Shown: positions 40,040-48,944 of the stretch, in pieces
Layout of the letters: each line of letters opens with the position of its first letter
Numbering within the stretch: position 1 is the stretch's first letter
Assembly (NCBI GenBank): GCA_002508425.1
Contig: DAKU01000147.1
Coordinates: forward strand, 55,204 to 119,203
Length of the DNA stretch: 64,000 bases
Source: Methanosarcinaceae archaeon UBA470
Lineage (GTDB): Archaea; Halobacteriota; Methanosarcinia; Methanosarcinales; Methanosarcinaceae
Direction of reading: 5' to 3'
Position numbers and translations under genes: made by a program
Notes under the pieces: model-generated
Told to the model about the DNA's origin: nothing
The model's database searches: none
Seen by the model: only the letters and a program-made list of their open reading frames with translations

Positions 40040-41266
40040 TTGAGTCAACCTTGTGTTAATATCGGCATGGTAGGTCATGTCGACCATGGAAAAACCACTT
40101 TAGTGAGCGCATTATCAGGCGTGTGGACTGATACCCACAGTGAAGAGATGAAGCGCGGAATATCTATCAGGTTAGGATATGCAGATACTACTATCAGAAA
40201 ATGCCCCAACTGCCCTGAGCCACAATGTTATACTGTACAAGATACCTGTCCGGGATGTGGCGAGCCTTCAGAAGAAGTGCGTACTATTTCTTTTGTAGAT
40301 GCTCCCGGTCACGAGACCCTGATGGCAACAATGCTTTCCGGAGCGGCTATTATGGATGGTGCCATACTTGTGATAGCTGCAAACGAGGAATGCCCCCAGC
40401 CACAGACAAAGGAACATCTGATGGCTTTGAACATCATAGGTATAAAGAATCTTCTCATTGTCCAGAATAAGATCGATCTTGTATCCAAGGAAGAGGTCAT
40501 AGATCATTACAAGCAGATAAAGAGGTTTGTGAAAGGTACTGTAGCTGAAAATGCTCCTATCATCCCCGTATCTGCTCAGCAGAATATCAATATCGATGCT
40601 CTTCTTCAGGCTATGGAGGAGCACATCCCAACTCCGGAATATAAGATCGACAAACCGGCACAAATGCTCATTGCACGTTCTTTTGATATAAACAAGCCAG
40701 GAACCCCTATAGATAAAATAAGGGGTGGTGTGATTGGTGGAACCCTTACAGAAGGCGTTCTCTCAACTGATGATGAACTTGAGATAAGGCCGGGATATAA
40801 GCTGGAAAGCGAAGGAACTACAAGATGGGTTCCAATCTTCACCAAGACTTCCATGATATTTGCAGGTAAGGATTCTGTGGATAAAGCAACTCCTGGGGGG
40901 CTGCTTGCTGTAGGTACTACATTGGATCCTGCTATTACTAAGAGTGATTCTCTTGTGGGGCAGGTAGCCGGAAAACCTGGAACATTGCCACCAACTCGTG
41001 ATATATTTACTCTTGAGCTTAATCTGCTTGAAAGGGTAGTAGGTGTGATCGATGAGGCAGAGATCGGTTCTATCAGGACAAGTGAGCCTCTTATGCTTAA
41101 CGTAGGTACAGCCACTACTGTAGGTGTGGTCACCAGTGCAAGGAAGAATGTTGCTGAAGTAAAGCTGAAAAGGCCGGTATGTGCAAGTGCCGGTTCAATG
41201 GTGGCTATCAGCAGAAGAATTGGTTCAAGATGGCGCCTGATTGGTGTGGGAGTCATAAAGTCTTGA
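40040..41266 (+). CDS. eif2g: translation initiation factor aIF2 gamma subunit
   Basis: A 408-residue GTPase that carries initiator Met-tRNA. G1 is [14 protein letters not shown]3 is DAPGHETLM, and G4 is NKID. The zinc knuckle has CPNCPEPQC and CPGCG. The TTG start at 40040 has GGAGGG ten bases upstream and gives the normal length; the upstream ATG at 39908 would place the TATA box inside the gene. It overlaps the next gene by four bases. Confidence 0.96.
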   Translation: MSQPCVNIGMVGHVDHGKTTLVSALSGVWTDTHSEEMKRGISIRLGYADTTIRKCPNCPEPQCYTVQDTCPGCGEPSEEVRTISFVDAPGHETLMATMLSGAAIMDGAILVIAANEECPQPQTKEHLMALNIIGIKNLLIVQNKIDLVSKEEVIDHYKQIKRFVKGTVAENAPIIPVSAQQNINIDALLQAMEEHIPTPEYKIDKPAQMLIARSFDINKPGTPIDKIRGGVIGGTLTEGVLSTDDELEIRPGYKLESEGTTRWVPIFTKTSMIFAGKDSVDKATPGGLLAVGTTLDPAITKSDSLVGQVAGKPGTLPPTRDIFTLELNLLERVVGVIDEAEIGSIRTSEPLMLNVGTATTVGVVTSARKNVAEVKLKRPVCASAGSMVAISRRIGSRWRLIGVGVIKS

Positions 41267-41628
41267 AGGTGATAATCGACACGAATGCTCTGATGATACC
41301 TGTGCAATTCAACGTAGATATATTCAGTGAATTGCACAGGCTGGGTTTTGACCATTTCATAGTTCCTTCGGCTGTGCTGGTAGAGCTTGATAGGCTCATT
41401 GTGCTAGCCCGGGGCCAGGACCGGATGGCTGCAAAAGTAGGAAAGTCTCTGGCACAGAGGTGTGAACTTGTTTCTCTGGAAGGGCATGCTGATGATATCA
41501 TCGTGTCCCTTGCAAAGGATACAGGGGCTGCTGTTTTGACAAATGATATTGGGTTAAAGAAACGGCTGTTGGAATTGGGCATCAGGGTAATATCTCTCAG
41601 GCAAAAGACTCGTCTGGAAATACTGTGA
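41263..41628 (+). CDS. PIN-domain protein (Fcf1/Utp24-like nuclease fold)
   Basis: A 121-residue PIN domain. The acidic metal ligands are in IIDTNALM (Asp), VLVELDRLI (Glu) and [12 protein letters not shown] (Asp). In archaea this gene follows eIF2-gamma in many genomes, so a conserved role in rRNA processing rather than a toxin is likely (inference). No antitoxin gene is adjacent. The TTG start at 41263 overlaps the eIF2-gamma stop codon; GTG41269 is an alternative. Confidence 0.75.
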   Translation: MKVIIDTNALMIPVQFNVDIFSELHRLGFDHFIVPSAVLVELDRLIVLARGQDRMAAKVGKSLAQRCELVSLEGHADDIIVSLAKDTGAAVLTNDIGLKKRLLELGIRVISLRQKTRLEIL

Positions 41629-41648
41629 TGATTAATAGTAAAAATTAT

Positions 41649-41660
41649 AACATATAAATA
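41649..41660 (+). promoter_or_regulatory. TATA box of the rpoE1 operon
   Basis: AACATATAAATA is centred about 45 bases before the rpoE1 ATG. The short leader has a TTGGAG ribosome binding site. Confidence 0.5.
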
Positions 41661-41699
41661 AGTTTATAGCACAATAACTGGGCTTTTGGAGATAATCGC

Positions 41700-42269
41700 A
41701 TGTACAAGAAAATGAAACTTTCTGATACCATCCGGGTAGCTCCTACTCTTTTGGGCGGGGATGTTCAGGTCAATGTGAAAAATGCACTGAAGGAAAAGCT
41801 TGAAGGCAGGCTTGATAAACAGCTTGGTGCGATAGTTGCTGTCACTGGAATTGAATCAGTAGGCGAGGGCCACATCCTAGTGGGTGATGGTGCAGTTTAC
41901 TATGATGTTAATTTTTATGCTATCGTATTTTCACCCATGATACAGGAAGTAGTTGAAGGAGAGGTTGTTGAAACTGTTGATTTCGGGGCTTTTGTGAGTA
42001 TAGGTGCCATGGATGGTCTCTTACATGTTAGCCAGATCACAGATGATTTCATGTCATATGATGGGAAAAATGGCAGGCTCATGAGCAAAACCGGTCCACG
42101 TTCCCTTGGAGAAGGTGACAAGGTAAGGGCCAGGATAGTTGCGCTCAGTATTAATGAAAGGGAACCAAGGGAGAGTAAGATTGGTCTTACTATGAGGCAG
42201 AGTGCCTTGGGTAAACTGGAGTGGCTTGAAGAAGAGAGAACGAAATCCAACGTGCAAGAAGAGGGTTGA
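41700..42269 (+). CDS. rpoE1: DNA-directed RNA polymerase subunit E' (Rpo7)
   Basis: A 189-residue RPB7 homolog that forms the polymerase stalk. The N-terminal RNP-like domain is MYKKMKLSDTIRVAP, and the C-terminal S1/OB domain begins near residue 82 with GEVVETVDFGAFVSIGAMDG. Length is normal. It is followed by the Spt4 gene (2 bases apart), dephospho-CoA kinase, S24e and S27ae in a conserved euryarchaeotal string. Confidence 0.96.
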   Translation: MYKKMKLSDTIRVAPTLLGGDVQVNVKNALKEKLEGRLDKQLGAIVAVTGIESVGEGHILVGDGAVYYDVNFYAIVFSPMIQEVVEGEVVETVDFGAFVSIGAMDGLLHVSQITDDFMSYDGKNGRLMSKTGPRSLGEGDKVRARIVALSINEREPRESKIGLTMRQSALGKLEWLEEERTKSNVQEEG

Positions 42270-42271
42270 AC

Positions 42272-42457
42272 ATGGCAGATCAGGTTTGTAGGGAATGCCA
42301 CAGAATAGTTACAGGTCAAACATGTCTAATATGCAGTTCCAGCAATCTTAGCAGTGATTGGAGCGGCATGGTCATTATTGTAGATCCCGAAAATTCCGAA
42401 ATAGCCCAGAAAATGGAGATAAAAGTAGCCGATCGATATGCACTGAAGGTGCGTTAA
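42272..42457 (+). CDS. rpoE2: Spt4 / RNA polymerase subunit E''
   Basis: A 61-residue zinc-binding elongation factor, Spt4 homolog, partner of Spt5. The zinc ligands are in CRECHRI and CLICSSS; the C-terminus has GMVIIVDPENSEIAQKM. The ATG at 42272 has GAGGG seven bases before it. It is encoded between rpoE1 and dephospho-CoA kinase. Confidence 0.95.
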   Translation: MADQVCRECHRIVTGQTCLICSSSNLSSDWSGMVIIVDPENSEIAQKMEIKVADRYALKVR

Positions 42458-43039
42458 TTGGTAAAAACAATTCACCTCCCGGAAGAACTGCGTCCTTTGT
42501 TAAGGAAAACCTTTGGTGTTCTTTACACAGGTGTAGGGGATGACACCATTCAGAAGCTTTCCAAAGACCTGGGAAGCCCCACAAAACTTATATCGGTGGG
42601 TGATGTTACTACATTCCACTTGCTCAATTCAAATATTATTCCGGACATCCTTATCGTTGATGACCGGACAAAACGCGGGCCTGCGTCAGCCAGCGTAGTA
42701 GTAGGCACAAAGCATACAGGGTTCTGTGAAATATTCGTGGATAATCCTCCAGGGGTCATAACCGAGGATTTGATCGATGTGGTCCATGACGCAATAAAAT
42801 CAGAGGACCATGTGCGAATATTCGTGCGCGGCGAAGAGGACCTTGCGGCATTGCCTGCAATCCTACTGGCACCCGAAGGTTCGGTTGTGCTATATGGGCA
42901 ACCGGATGAAGGTGTGGTGTTTGTCAATATCACAAAATCCAAAAAGGAAGAGATCCTTGACCTGCTTGATAAAATAATTGGCGGGCAGGAAGATAGGAAC
43001 AATATGATAGATATTCGGAGGAAATTCAATGGATATTAA
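42458..43039 (+). CDS. GTP-dependent dephospho-CoA kinase (DUF359)
   Basis: A 193-residue member of the former DUF359 family, shown in archaea to phosphorylate dephospho-CoA with GTP, the last CoA step. It shows LPEELRPLLRKTFGVLY, ISVGDVTTFHLL and VDDRTKRGPAS. The TTG start at 42458 follows the Spt4 stop without a gap; the DUF359 genes of relatives also begin here. It overlaps S24e by 11 bases. Confidence 0.9.
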   Translation: MVKTIHLPEELRPLLRKTFGVLYTGVGDDTIQKLSKDLGSPTKLISVGDVTTFHLLNSNIIPDILIVDDRTKRGPASASVVVGTKHTGFCEIFVDNPPGVITEDLIDVVHDAIKSEDHVRIFVRGEEDLAALPAILLAPEGSVVLYGQPDEGVVFVNITKSKKEEILDLLDKIIGGQEDRNNMIDIRRKFNGY

Positions 43040-43343
43040 GATTATTGAGGATAAGAATAATGTACTTATAAAAAGGCGTGAGCTTAAGTTCGAGGTAACC
43101 TTTGAAGGGCCCACTCCTACAAGAATGGATGTAAAAAATAAAATGGCTGCATTACTGAACGTACCACTGGAACTTGTGGTCATCCAGAGGATGAAGAACG
43201 ACTTCGGGAGACAGCTAGTCAATGGATATGCAAAGATCTATGAGGATCCTGCCCGTATGAAACAGGTGGAAAAGGATCATATCATTGAGCGGAACAAGCT
43301 GCCAGAGGCACCAGAGGAAAAGGCAGAAGCAGCGGAAGAATAA
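43029..43343 (+). CDS. rps24e: 30S ribosomal protein S24e
   Basis: A 104-residue archaeal S24e with MDIKIIEDKNNVLIKRRELKF, EGPTPTRMDVKNKMAA and QRMKNDFGRQLVNGYAKIY blocks (each given as part of the family pattern). The acidic, Ala/Glu-rich C-terminal tail is typical. GGAGG precedes the ATG inside the kinase gene. It is followed by S27ae. Confidence 0.95.
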   Translation: MDIKIIEDKNNVLIKRRELKFEVTFEGPTPTRMDVKNKMAALLNVPLELVVIQRMKNDFGRQLVNGYAKIYEDPARMKQVEKDHIIERNKLPEAPEEKAEAAEE

Positions 43344-43355
43344 GTAGGTGTAACA

Positions 43356-43505
43356 ATGGCAGTAAAAGATTACTATAAGGTTAGCGGCGACAAACTAGAA
43401 AGGACACACCAGGCCTGCCCCAGATGCGGAGAAGGTGTATTCCTTGCTGAACACAAGGACAGGCGTACCTGCGGCAAATGCGGTTACACCGAGTTCAAGA
43501 AATAA
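43356..43505 (+). CDS. rps27ae: 30S ribosomal protein S27ae
   Basis: A 49-residue zinc-ribbon ribosomal protein. The four zinc cysteines lie in CPRCGEG and CGKCGY. It begins [16 protein letters not shown] and ends EFKK, the standard archaeal form (eukaryotes have it fused to ubiquitin). It is the last gene of the rpoE1 operon; a T-rich terminator follows. Confidence 0.95.
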   Translation: MAVKDYYKVSGDKLERTHQACPRCGEGVFLAEHKDRRTCGKCGYTEFKK

Positions 43506-43518
43506 ATTTTAATATCAC

Positions 43519-43550
43519 CTTCTTTTTTCTTTCTTTTTTTTATTTTTGTT
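43519..43550 (+). terminator. T-rich terminator after S27ae
   Basis: An oligo-T-rich run (CTTCTTTTTTCTTTCTTTTT and onwards) begins 14 bases past the stop codon. This is the usual intrinsic termination signal in archaea. Confidence 0.65.
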
Positions 43551-43594
43551 CTATCCTATATTATCTTTAGTTGTATCTATTTGCCAAACAGAAG

Positions 43595-43640
43595 AATTAC
43601 GAAATGTTTTTAACTCATGGTAATGTACCTGCCATATATT
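43595..43640 (+). promoter_or_regulatory. conserved promoter-proximal block with inverted repeat (cobN-like gene 1)
   Basis: ATTACGAAATGTTTTTAA is followed by the inverted repeat GGTA-atg-TACC (43619-43629) and a TATA-like CATATATTA (43632-43640). The same block occurs before the second gene. The repeat overlaps the expected BRE/TATA zone, as a repressor site might. A start near 43667 would leave a leader of about 270 bases before the ATG at 43938. Confidence 0.4.
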
Positions 43641-43876
43641 AGGTGCAGATATAACAATTGTTAAATATGCATCTATTCAAATTTATTACTAGGTAATAAA
43701 TCTGAGCATATACCTTGCAAATGAAGTGGTACGAATAAATAAAAGACAAGGCGAAACTACAATTATCTCTATGATTGATAGTTGTTTTTCCATTTACCTG
43801 AATACGGTTAGGATTTATGAGTCCCTCTTATTGTGTATCGATAAATAACCAAAAAATGATGAAATAGAGATGTGTG

Positions 43877-43937
43877 AGCACTCCTGCCCGCCGCCAAGCA
43901 AGAACAGGAGTGCTTTGCATATTATCGGGGAGATAAC
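43877..43937 (+). promoter_or_regulatory. structured RNA leader motif, copy 1
   Basis: Hairpin 1 has a 10-bp stem AGCACTCCTG/CAGGAGTGCT (43877-43886 with 43905-43914) around an 18-base loop holding CCGCCGCCAAGCAA. Hairpin 2, TTATC-GGGGA-GATAA (43922-43936), presents the ribosome binding site in its loop one base before the ATG. The hairpin-1 loop CCCG can pair with CGGG of hairpin 2, which would hide the ribosome binding site. No known riboswitch consensus is recognised. Confidence 0.7.
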
Positions 43938-46900
43938 ATGCGACAATATCATGCGTTGACATTAGCATTAAGCCTTTTGTTGTTAGCGTTGCTGACAACT
44001 GTTGCATCGGCAGACGAAAATACACTTACTTTTGTGCTGGGAACATCTGAAAACCAGCAATCTTTGGCAAATGCAAGTCTTAGCAGTCAGGCGAACATCC
44101 TAATATATAATTATCAGGATGTGCCTGATCTATCAGATTCGAGTATTGTGTTCTTTGCTTCGATTAACGACAGTGCATATTCAAATCTGACAGTAAATAG
44201 CAGTGCCGTCATTTGTGGATACAACCTTACAAATACCTCACTTGTAAACACAGAAAACGACAATATTACAAAGTATTGGGTATATGGTGGAGACTCCAAC
44301 ATAGCCAATATGATCAGTTACATGGAAAATCAGTTTCTAGATTATTCTTCAACGGTCTATAATCCCCCGGTAACATCTGAAAATCGAATTAACGTAACCA
44401 TTATTACCGGAAGCAGTGGAGTAAAATCTGGTTTACTTCTGGCAAATGATGATCCTTTGGTGAGTAAATACGCTCGGGTCAATGTGGTCAACTCAGTTGA
44501 TGAGATGCCAATAAGTCTGGTCGCAGAAGACATCATTATGCTTGAAATGCTAAGTTCCGACTGGATATCATCAGCAACAGAACTTTCTACAGAAGCTATG
44601 GAACAAAATAATGCCACTGTATTGACTTTGCACACCAGCTTAATAGAAGGCTTTGGTAACGTCAATGTGTCATCCGCAGAATATGCAACCATTGGCAAGT
44701 ACTGGGAGTATAAAGGTGATGAGAACATGCGCCGCCTTGTATTATTCCTTGCTGCTACCTATAAAGATCCCTCAATACCAGTACTTGATCCTGTTGCAAG
44801 ATCTGTATACGGTTTTTATCACCCTGATGCCCCTGATATATTTGAAACCACTGCAGAATATCTGGAATGGTATAATTCGACTGGCAAATATAACCCCAAT
44901 AACATTACGGTGGGAATACTGGAATATCAAGTTCCTACGGCAGAACTAACATCCAAGGTGGAAGATGCTCTTATTAGAGAGATAGAGTCAAAAGGATGTA
45001 ATGCAATGTTCGCCTCCTTTTATGTAAAGGACCCGAATTCAACGGAATATTTCATGCCAAATGGTACTCCTGTTGTTGATGTAGTTATTTCACTTAGAAG
45101 TTATTCACTGGGACAACCCGATACAAACCTTACTCCTGAAATGGCACTTGAATTCCTGAAAGAACTTAATGTACCGGTGTTGCATGGCACTACCTGTTAT
45201 TATGACACTGAAGGTATCACATATAAGGGGTCACAGGCAGAATGGGAAAATACCAGTATAGGTCTTTCTTCGGGTGACATTGCCCGCAACGTCGTCCTAC
45301 CTGAGTTTGATGGCATATTTGACCCAATCATCTTAAGCTGGAAGAATAAAGATGAAAACGGTGTTGCATATAATGTAGACCCTCTTGAAGAGCATGTTGA
45401 ATGGCTGGTTTCCCGTAGTATCAATCATGCACAGTTGGGTGAAATTCCAAATTCAGAAAAGAAAGTTGCTGTCCTTTATTACAACCACGGAGGAGGTAAA
45501 AATAACTTTGCTGCAGTTTATCTCGATGTTCCGGAAAGCCTTAGTAATTTTGTCGAAGCTATGAACGCTTCAGGTTATAATACTGGAACAGGGCCAATTC
45601 CAAACGAAACAGAACTTTTAGACCTGATGGTCCTTCAGGGTCGAAATGTAGGTACTTGGGCACCGGGTGAACTTGAAAGCATGGTTGCTACCGGGAAAGT
45701 AGTGCTATGGCCTGTTGAAGAATACATGGAATGGTTCAACGCTCTTCCCAAAGAAAACAGGGATGAGGTTATTGAGCAATGGGGTCCTGCACCCGGAGAG
45801 ATAATGGTATATGAAAACTCCTCTGGTAGCTATTTCGTTATTCCACGCATAGAGTTTGGAAATGTAATACTGGGCCCGCAGCCGACACGTGGATGGGAGC
45901 AGAATGAAGAGGCTATGTACCATAATTCTTCACTTCCGCCGCATCATCAATACCTGGCTTATTATCTGTGGCTCCAGCACGAGTATGGGGCAGATGCTAT
46001 TGTACATTTCGGAACACATGGTACACAGGAGTGGCTTCCAGGAAAAAATGTAGCATTATCCAGATATGACTGGCCTTCAGTTATGGTTGGTGACATGCCT
46101 GTGATCTACCCATACATAATGGATGACGTGGGTGAAGGAATACAGGCAAAAAGACGTGGTAATGCGCTTATTGTAGACCATTTGACTTCTCCTATAATTG
46201 AAGCCGGATTATACGGAGGTTATGAAAACATTTCTGATTACATTACTCAGTACAATGATGTGAGCATTGCTGAAAATGTAAAAGCCGAATACAAGGCTCT
46301 GATAATTCAGGAATATGCTGAACTTGCTTTGGTAGATGCGCTCGGTCTTGATTCAGCATATTTGAGTAACACAACTGAAGACCAGTTCGATATATTCCTC
46401 GAAGATTCTCTTGAACCTTATTTGGAATCACTCGAAACGGCAAGTATGCCTTATGGTATGCACGTTATTGGAGAGCAACCTCCTGCTGAACAAATAATTG
46501 GAATGATACGCTTAATGCTCGGTGATGACTATATTGCTCTTATCGAGTCTATTAACGGCTCTGCGAATGTATCTACTCGTTTACTGGAAAATGTTCTTCT
46601 GAATGGTACATCTATAACTGATGCCCAGGAAGAGATGCTTGGAACAAATAATTCAAATGTGACGGCTTATCTCGAAGAGGGTGAAACATACTATCAGAAT
46701 ATCTTGGATTGTGATCAGGAAATTCCAAACATATTGCGTGCACTGAATGGTGAATATATTTTGCCTGACAGTGGTAACGATCCAATCAGAAGTCCAGGTT
46801 CTTTACCAACAGGTATCGATTTCTATTCAATTGATCCACGTACAGTTCCGGGAGAAGCCGAGTGGCTGGCAGGTGCAAAGGTTGCTAATCAGACACTTAA

Positions 46901-48482
46901 ATTATATAAGGAAGGCCATGATGGTGCATATCCGGAAACCATATCTTTTATAGCTTTCTCAACAGAACTTATTCGCAATAGGGGAGTCACTGAATCAGAA
47001 GTATTGTATTTACTTGGTGTTGAACCTGCATGGGATTCAAACGGCAGAGTTGATCTAGAGGCCTTCAGTGTTATTCCTGAAAGTGAACTAGGAAGACCAA
47101 GAATTGATATCCTGTATGTGGCGTCTGGATTGTACAGGGACATGTATCCTGATAAGCTGGAAATGATAGATTATGCTGTGAGGCTTGCATCTAATGCATC
47201 GAACTCCACATATCCGAACTATGTTAAGCAGCATTCTGAATTAATATACCAACAGTTAATTGCCCAGAATTATACGGCAGAAGAAGCAAAGTTGCTTTCT
47301 GAGTCAAGGGTAGTTAGTCGTCAATCAGGAGTTTATGGAACGGGACTTGAAGATGCGATCGGTGCAAGCAATACATGGGAAAATGAATCAAAACTTGCAG
47401 AATTATACATAGACAATCTGGACAACTTCTATGGAGCAGATATCTGGGATGAATCTAATACTGATGTATTTGAAGCTATCCTTGGAACTGTGGATGTTGC
47501 TGTAAAGTCAGATTCCACTAACCTGCTGGGTCTTATGGATAATGATGATTTTGTATCGTGGTTTGGAGGACTTGCACTTGCAGTTAGGGATGTGTCAGGT
47601 GAGACCCCTGAATTGTATGTTAATGACTTCACTGATCCTGAGAACCTATTGACAGAATCATTGAATACGGTGTTGAGCCGGGAGCTGACTGCCCGTTACT
47701 TTAATCCAAGCTGGATCGGAGGAATGATGGGAAGTGGCTATGCAGGAGCCCAGGAAATGGATAGGTTTGTGGAATTCCTTTGGATGTGGGAAGTTACTAC
47801 CCCTGATGTTGTCTCGGATGCGTCTTGGGATCAAGTCTATGAGACCTATGTTCTGGATTCAAAGAACCTTGGGCTTGACGAATTCTTTAGTGAAAATGCA
47901 TATTCCTATCAGTCTATCGCTGCACAGCTGATTGAAACATCTCGAAAAGGCTACTGGGATGCATCAGACGAAGTTGTCCAGAACTTGGTGAAAGAATATG
48001 TTGAATCCGTGGTAGAAGATGGTGTAACATGTTGTCACCACACATGCGGTAACCCCTTGTTGGATGACTACATACAGGGTGTCATGTCTGTTCCGGGTGT
48101 TGTGGATGAAGAAACCGCAGCTCAGTACAAACAACTCATGGAAGAAGCAACTACAGCGACTGAAACTGAAAGTAGTTCCAGTCACAGCAGCAGTTCCAGT
48201 GATAAGAAACTGGAAGTTACCAACCAGGACACAAGCTCTAGATCAAACCAGACTACTAGTTCACAGGTAGGTGCAGGTGCAGATCTTAGCAAGCAGGCGC
48301 CTGAAACATCCAAGTCAACTCCAGATAACTATGTAGAAGGCTATGAGATGACAAAAGAAACTGTTTCTCAACCTGAAAGCAACAGCAACAAGTTCTCTGG
48401 TTCAGACATAGTAGCCTTTGTATTGGTAGTAGTTGCAGCAGGAGCAGTATTCCTTGGATTCATGAGAAAGAAGAAAATGTAA
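43938..48482 (+). CDS. secreted membrane-anchored CobN/ChlH-like chelatase protein 1
   Basis: A 1514-residue extracytoplasmic protein. A signal peptide (about 1-26, ending VASADE) is followed by two related modules (about 30-135 and 150-280) and a CobN/magnesium chelatase large-subunit region beginning near 290 (HPDAPDIFETTAEYLEWY). The hallmark HFGTHGTQEWLPGK starts at His690, followed by YPYIMDDVGEG and KRRGNALIVDHL. CCHHTCGNP is at 1365-1373. A Ser-rich linker and a single C-terminal membrane helix (about 1491-1508) with a RKKKM tail anchor it outside the cell. Many NxS/T sites suggest glycosylation. Cytoplasmic CobN inserts cobalt using CobS/CobT ATPases, which cannot reach this location. 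Metal and substrate are unknown. Confidence 0.85.
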   Translation: MRQYHALTLALSLLLLALLTTVASADENTLTFVLGTSENQQSLANASLSSQANILIYNYQDVPDLSDSSIVFFASINDSAYSNLTVNSSAVICGYNLTNTSLVNTENDNITKYWVYGGDSNIANMISYMENQFLDYSSTVYNPPVTSENRINVTIITGSSGVKSGLLLANDDPLVSKYARVNVVNSVDEMPISLVAEDIIMLEMLSSDWISSATELSTEAMEQNNATVLTLHTSLIEGFGNVNVSSAEYATIGKYWEYKGDENMRRLVLFLAATYKDPSIPVLDPVARSVYGFYHPDAPDIFETTAEYLEWYNSTGKYNPNNITVGILEYQVPTAELTSKVEDALIREIESKGCNAMFASFYVKDPNSTEYFMPNGTPVVDVVISLRSYSLGQPDTNLTPEMALEFLKELNVPVLHGTTCYYDTEGITYKGSQAEWENTSIGLSSGDIARNVVLPEFDGIFDPIILSWKNKDENGVAYNVDPLEEHVEWLVSRSINHAQLGEIPNSEKKVAVLYYNHGGGKNNFAAVYLDVPESLSNFVEAMNASGYNTGTGPIPNETELLDLMVLQGRNVGTWAPGELESMVATGKVVLWPVEEYMEWFNALPKENRDEVIEQWGPAPGEIMVYENSSGSYFVIPRIEFGNVILGPQPTRGWEQNEEAMYHNSSLPPHHQYLAYYLWLQHEYGADAIVHFGTHGTQEWLPGKNVALSRYDWPSVMVGDMPVIYPYIMDDVGEGIQAKRRGNALIVDHLTSPIIEAGLYGGYENISDYITQYNDVSIAENVKAEYKALIIQEYAELALVDALGLDSAYLSNTTEDQFDIFLEDSLEPYLESLETASMPYGMHVIGEQPPAEQIIGMIRLMLGDDYIALIESINGSANVSTRLLENVLLNGTSITDAQEEMLGTNNSNVTAYLEEGETYYQNILDCDQEIPNILRALNGEYILPDSGNDPIRSPGSLPTGIDFYSIDPRTVPGEAEWLAGAKVANQTLKLYKEGHDGAYPETISFIAFSTELIRNRGVTESEVLYLLGVEPAWDSNGRVDLEAFSVIPESELGRPRIDILYVASGLYRDMYPDKLEMIDYAVRLASNASNSTYPNYVKQHSELIYQQLIAQNYTAEEAKLLSESRVVSRQSGVYGTGLEDAIGASNTWENESKLAELYIDNLDNFYGADIWDESNTDVFEAILGTVDVAVKSDSTNLLGLMDNDDFVSWFGGLALAVRDVSGETPELYVNDFTDPENLLTESLNTVLSRELTARYFNPSWIGGMMGSGYAGAQEMDRFVEFLWMWEVTTPDVVSDASWDQVYETYVLDSKNLGLDEFFSENAYSYQSIAAQLIETSRKGYWDASDEVVQNLVKEYVESVVEDGVTCCHHTCGNPLLDDYIQGVMSVPGVVDEETAAQYKQLMEEATTATETESSSSHSSSSSDKKLEVTNQDTSSRSNQTTSSQVGAGADLSKQAPETSKSTPDNYVEGYEMTKETVSQPESNSNKFSGSDIVAFVLVVVAAGAVFLGFMRKKKM

Positions 48483-48502
48483 GAAGACTACAAGGTATCT
48501 TT

Positions 48503-48540
48503 GGACAATCCATGATCTTATTGTAGGTTCTGGATTGTTC
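48503..48540 (+). terminator. conserved 3' inverted repeat after cobN-like gene 1
   Basis: GGACAATCC (48503-48511) pairs with GGATTGTTC (48532-48540), and a T-rich stretch follows. The 20-base loop contains TGATCTTATTGTAGG, also present after gene 2, so it is a shared 3' element as well as a likely terminator. Confidence 0.55.
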
Positions 48541-48601
48541 AATGTATTTTTTATTTTCTGTTTTTAAATAATCCTTATTCCTATTGTTTATCGCCCGATT
48601 A

Positions 48602-48640
48602 ATTACGAAAGGTTTTTAATACTATGGTATATACCATTCA
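48602..48640 (+). promoter_or_regulatory. conserved promoter-proximal block with palindrome (cobN-like gene 2)
   Basis: ATTACGAAAGGTTTTTAA is followed by a perfect 14-base palindrome, ATGGTATATACCAT (48624-48637). It matches the block before gene 1. The rest of the 48541-48883 region is AT-rich. It shares short stretches with the gene 1 leader (for example CTCTTATTG and GATAAAT), so it is probably a long 5' leader. No other gene is seen. Confidence 0.4.
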
Positions 48641-48883
48641 ATTAATAGGATAAATACTAACAGTTAATAGTATATACTCGACATATATCCTATAAATACT
48701 AATATTACTAAGTATATCTCTATTTGCTTTAAGGTGGTACAATGATAAATGCAAGCAAAAATATGACAAGCAATCCAAATTTACCTAGCTACACCTACTA
48801 CACTTTTCTATTTGTCAGAATATGCTTAGCTTTTTCAAGTACCTCTTATTGCTAATCGAGAGATAAATGAAAAAAGATGTGTG

Positions 48884-48944
48884 AGCACTCCTGCCCGCCA
48901 CCAAGCAAGAACAGGAGTGCTTTGCATATTATCGGGGAGATAAC
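48884..48944 (+). promoter_or_regulatory. structured RNA leader motif, copy 2
   Basis: Nearly identical to copy 1: stem 48884-48893 with 48912-48921, loop CCGCCACCAAGCAA (one change from copy 1), and the ribosome-binding-site hairpin TTATC-GGGGA-GATAA at 48929-48943 directly before the ATG. The loop-loop complementarity CCCG/CGGG is kept. Confidence 0.7.

Noticed and set aside
41263..41628. VapC toxin
   Set aside because: There is no adjacent antitoxin, and the gene sits in a conserved translation/transcription string, so a housekeeping PIN nuclease is likelier.
43877..43937. Cobalamin riboswitch before cobN-like genes
   Set aside because: The B12-box consensus and the ~200-base multi-helix architecture are not seen; only the two-hairpin motif is supported.
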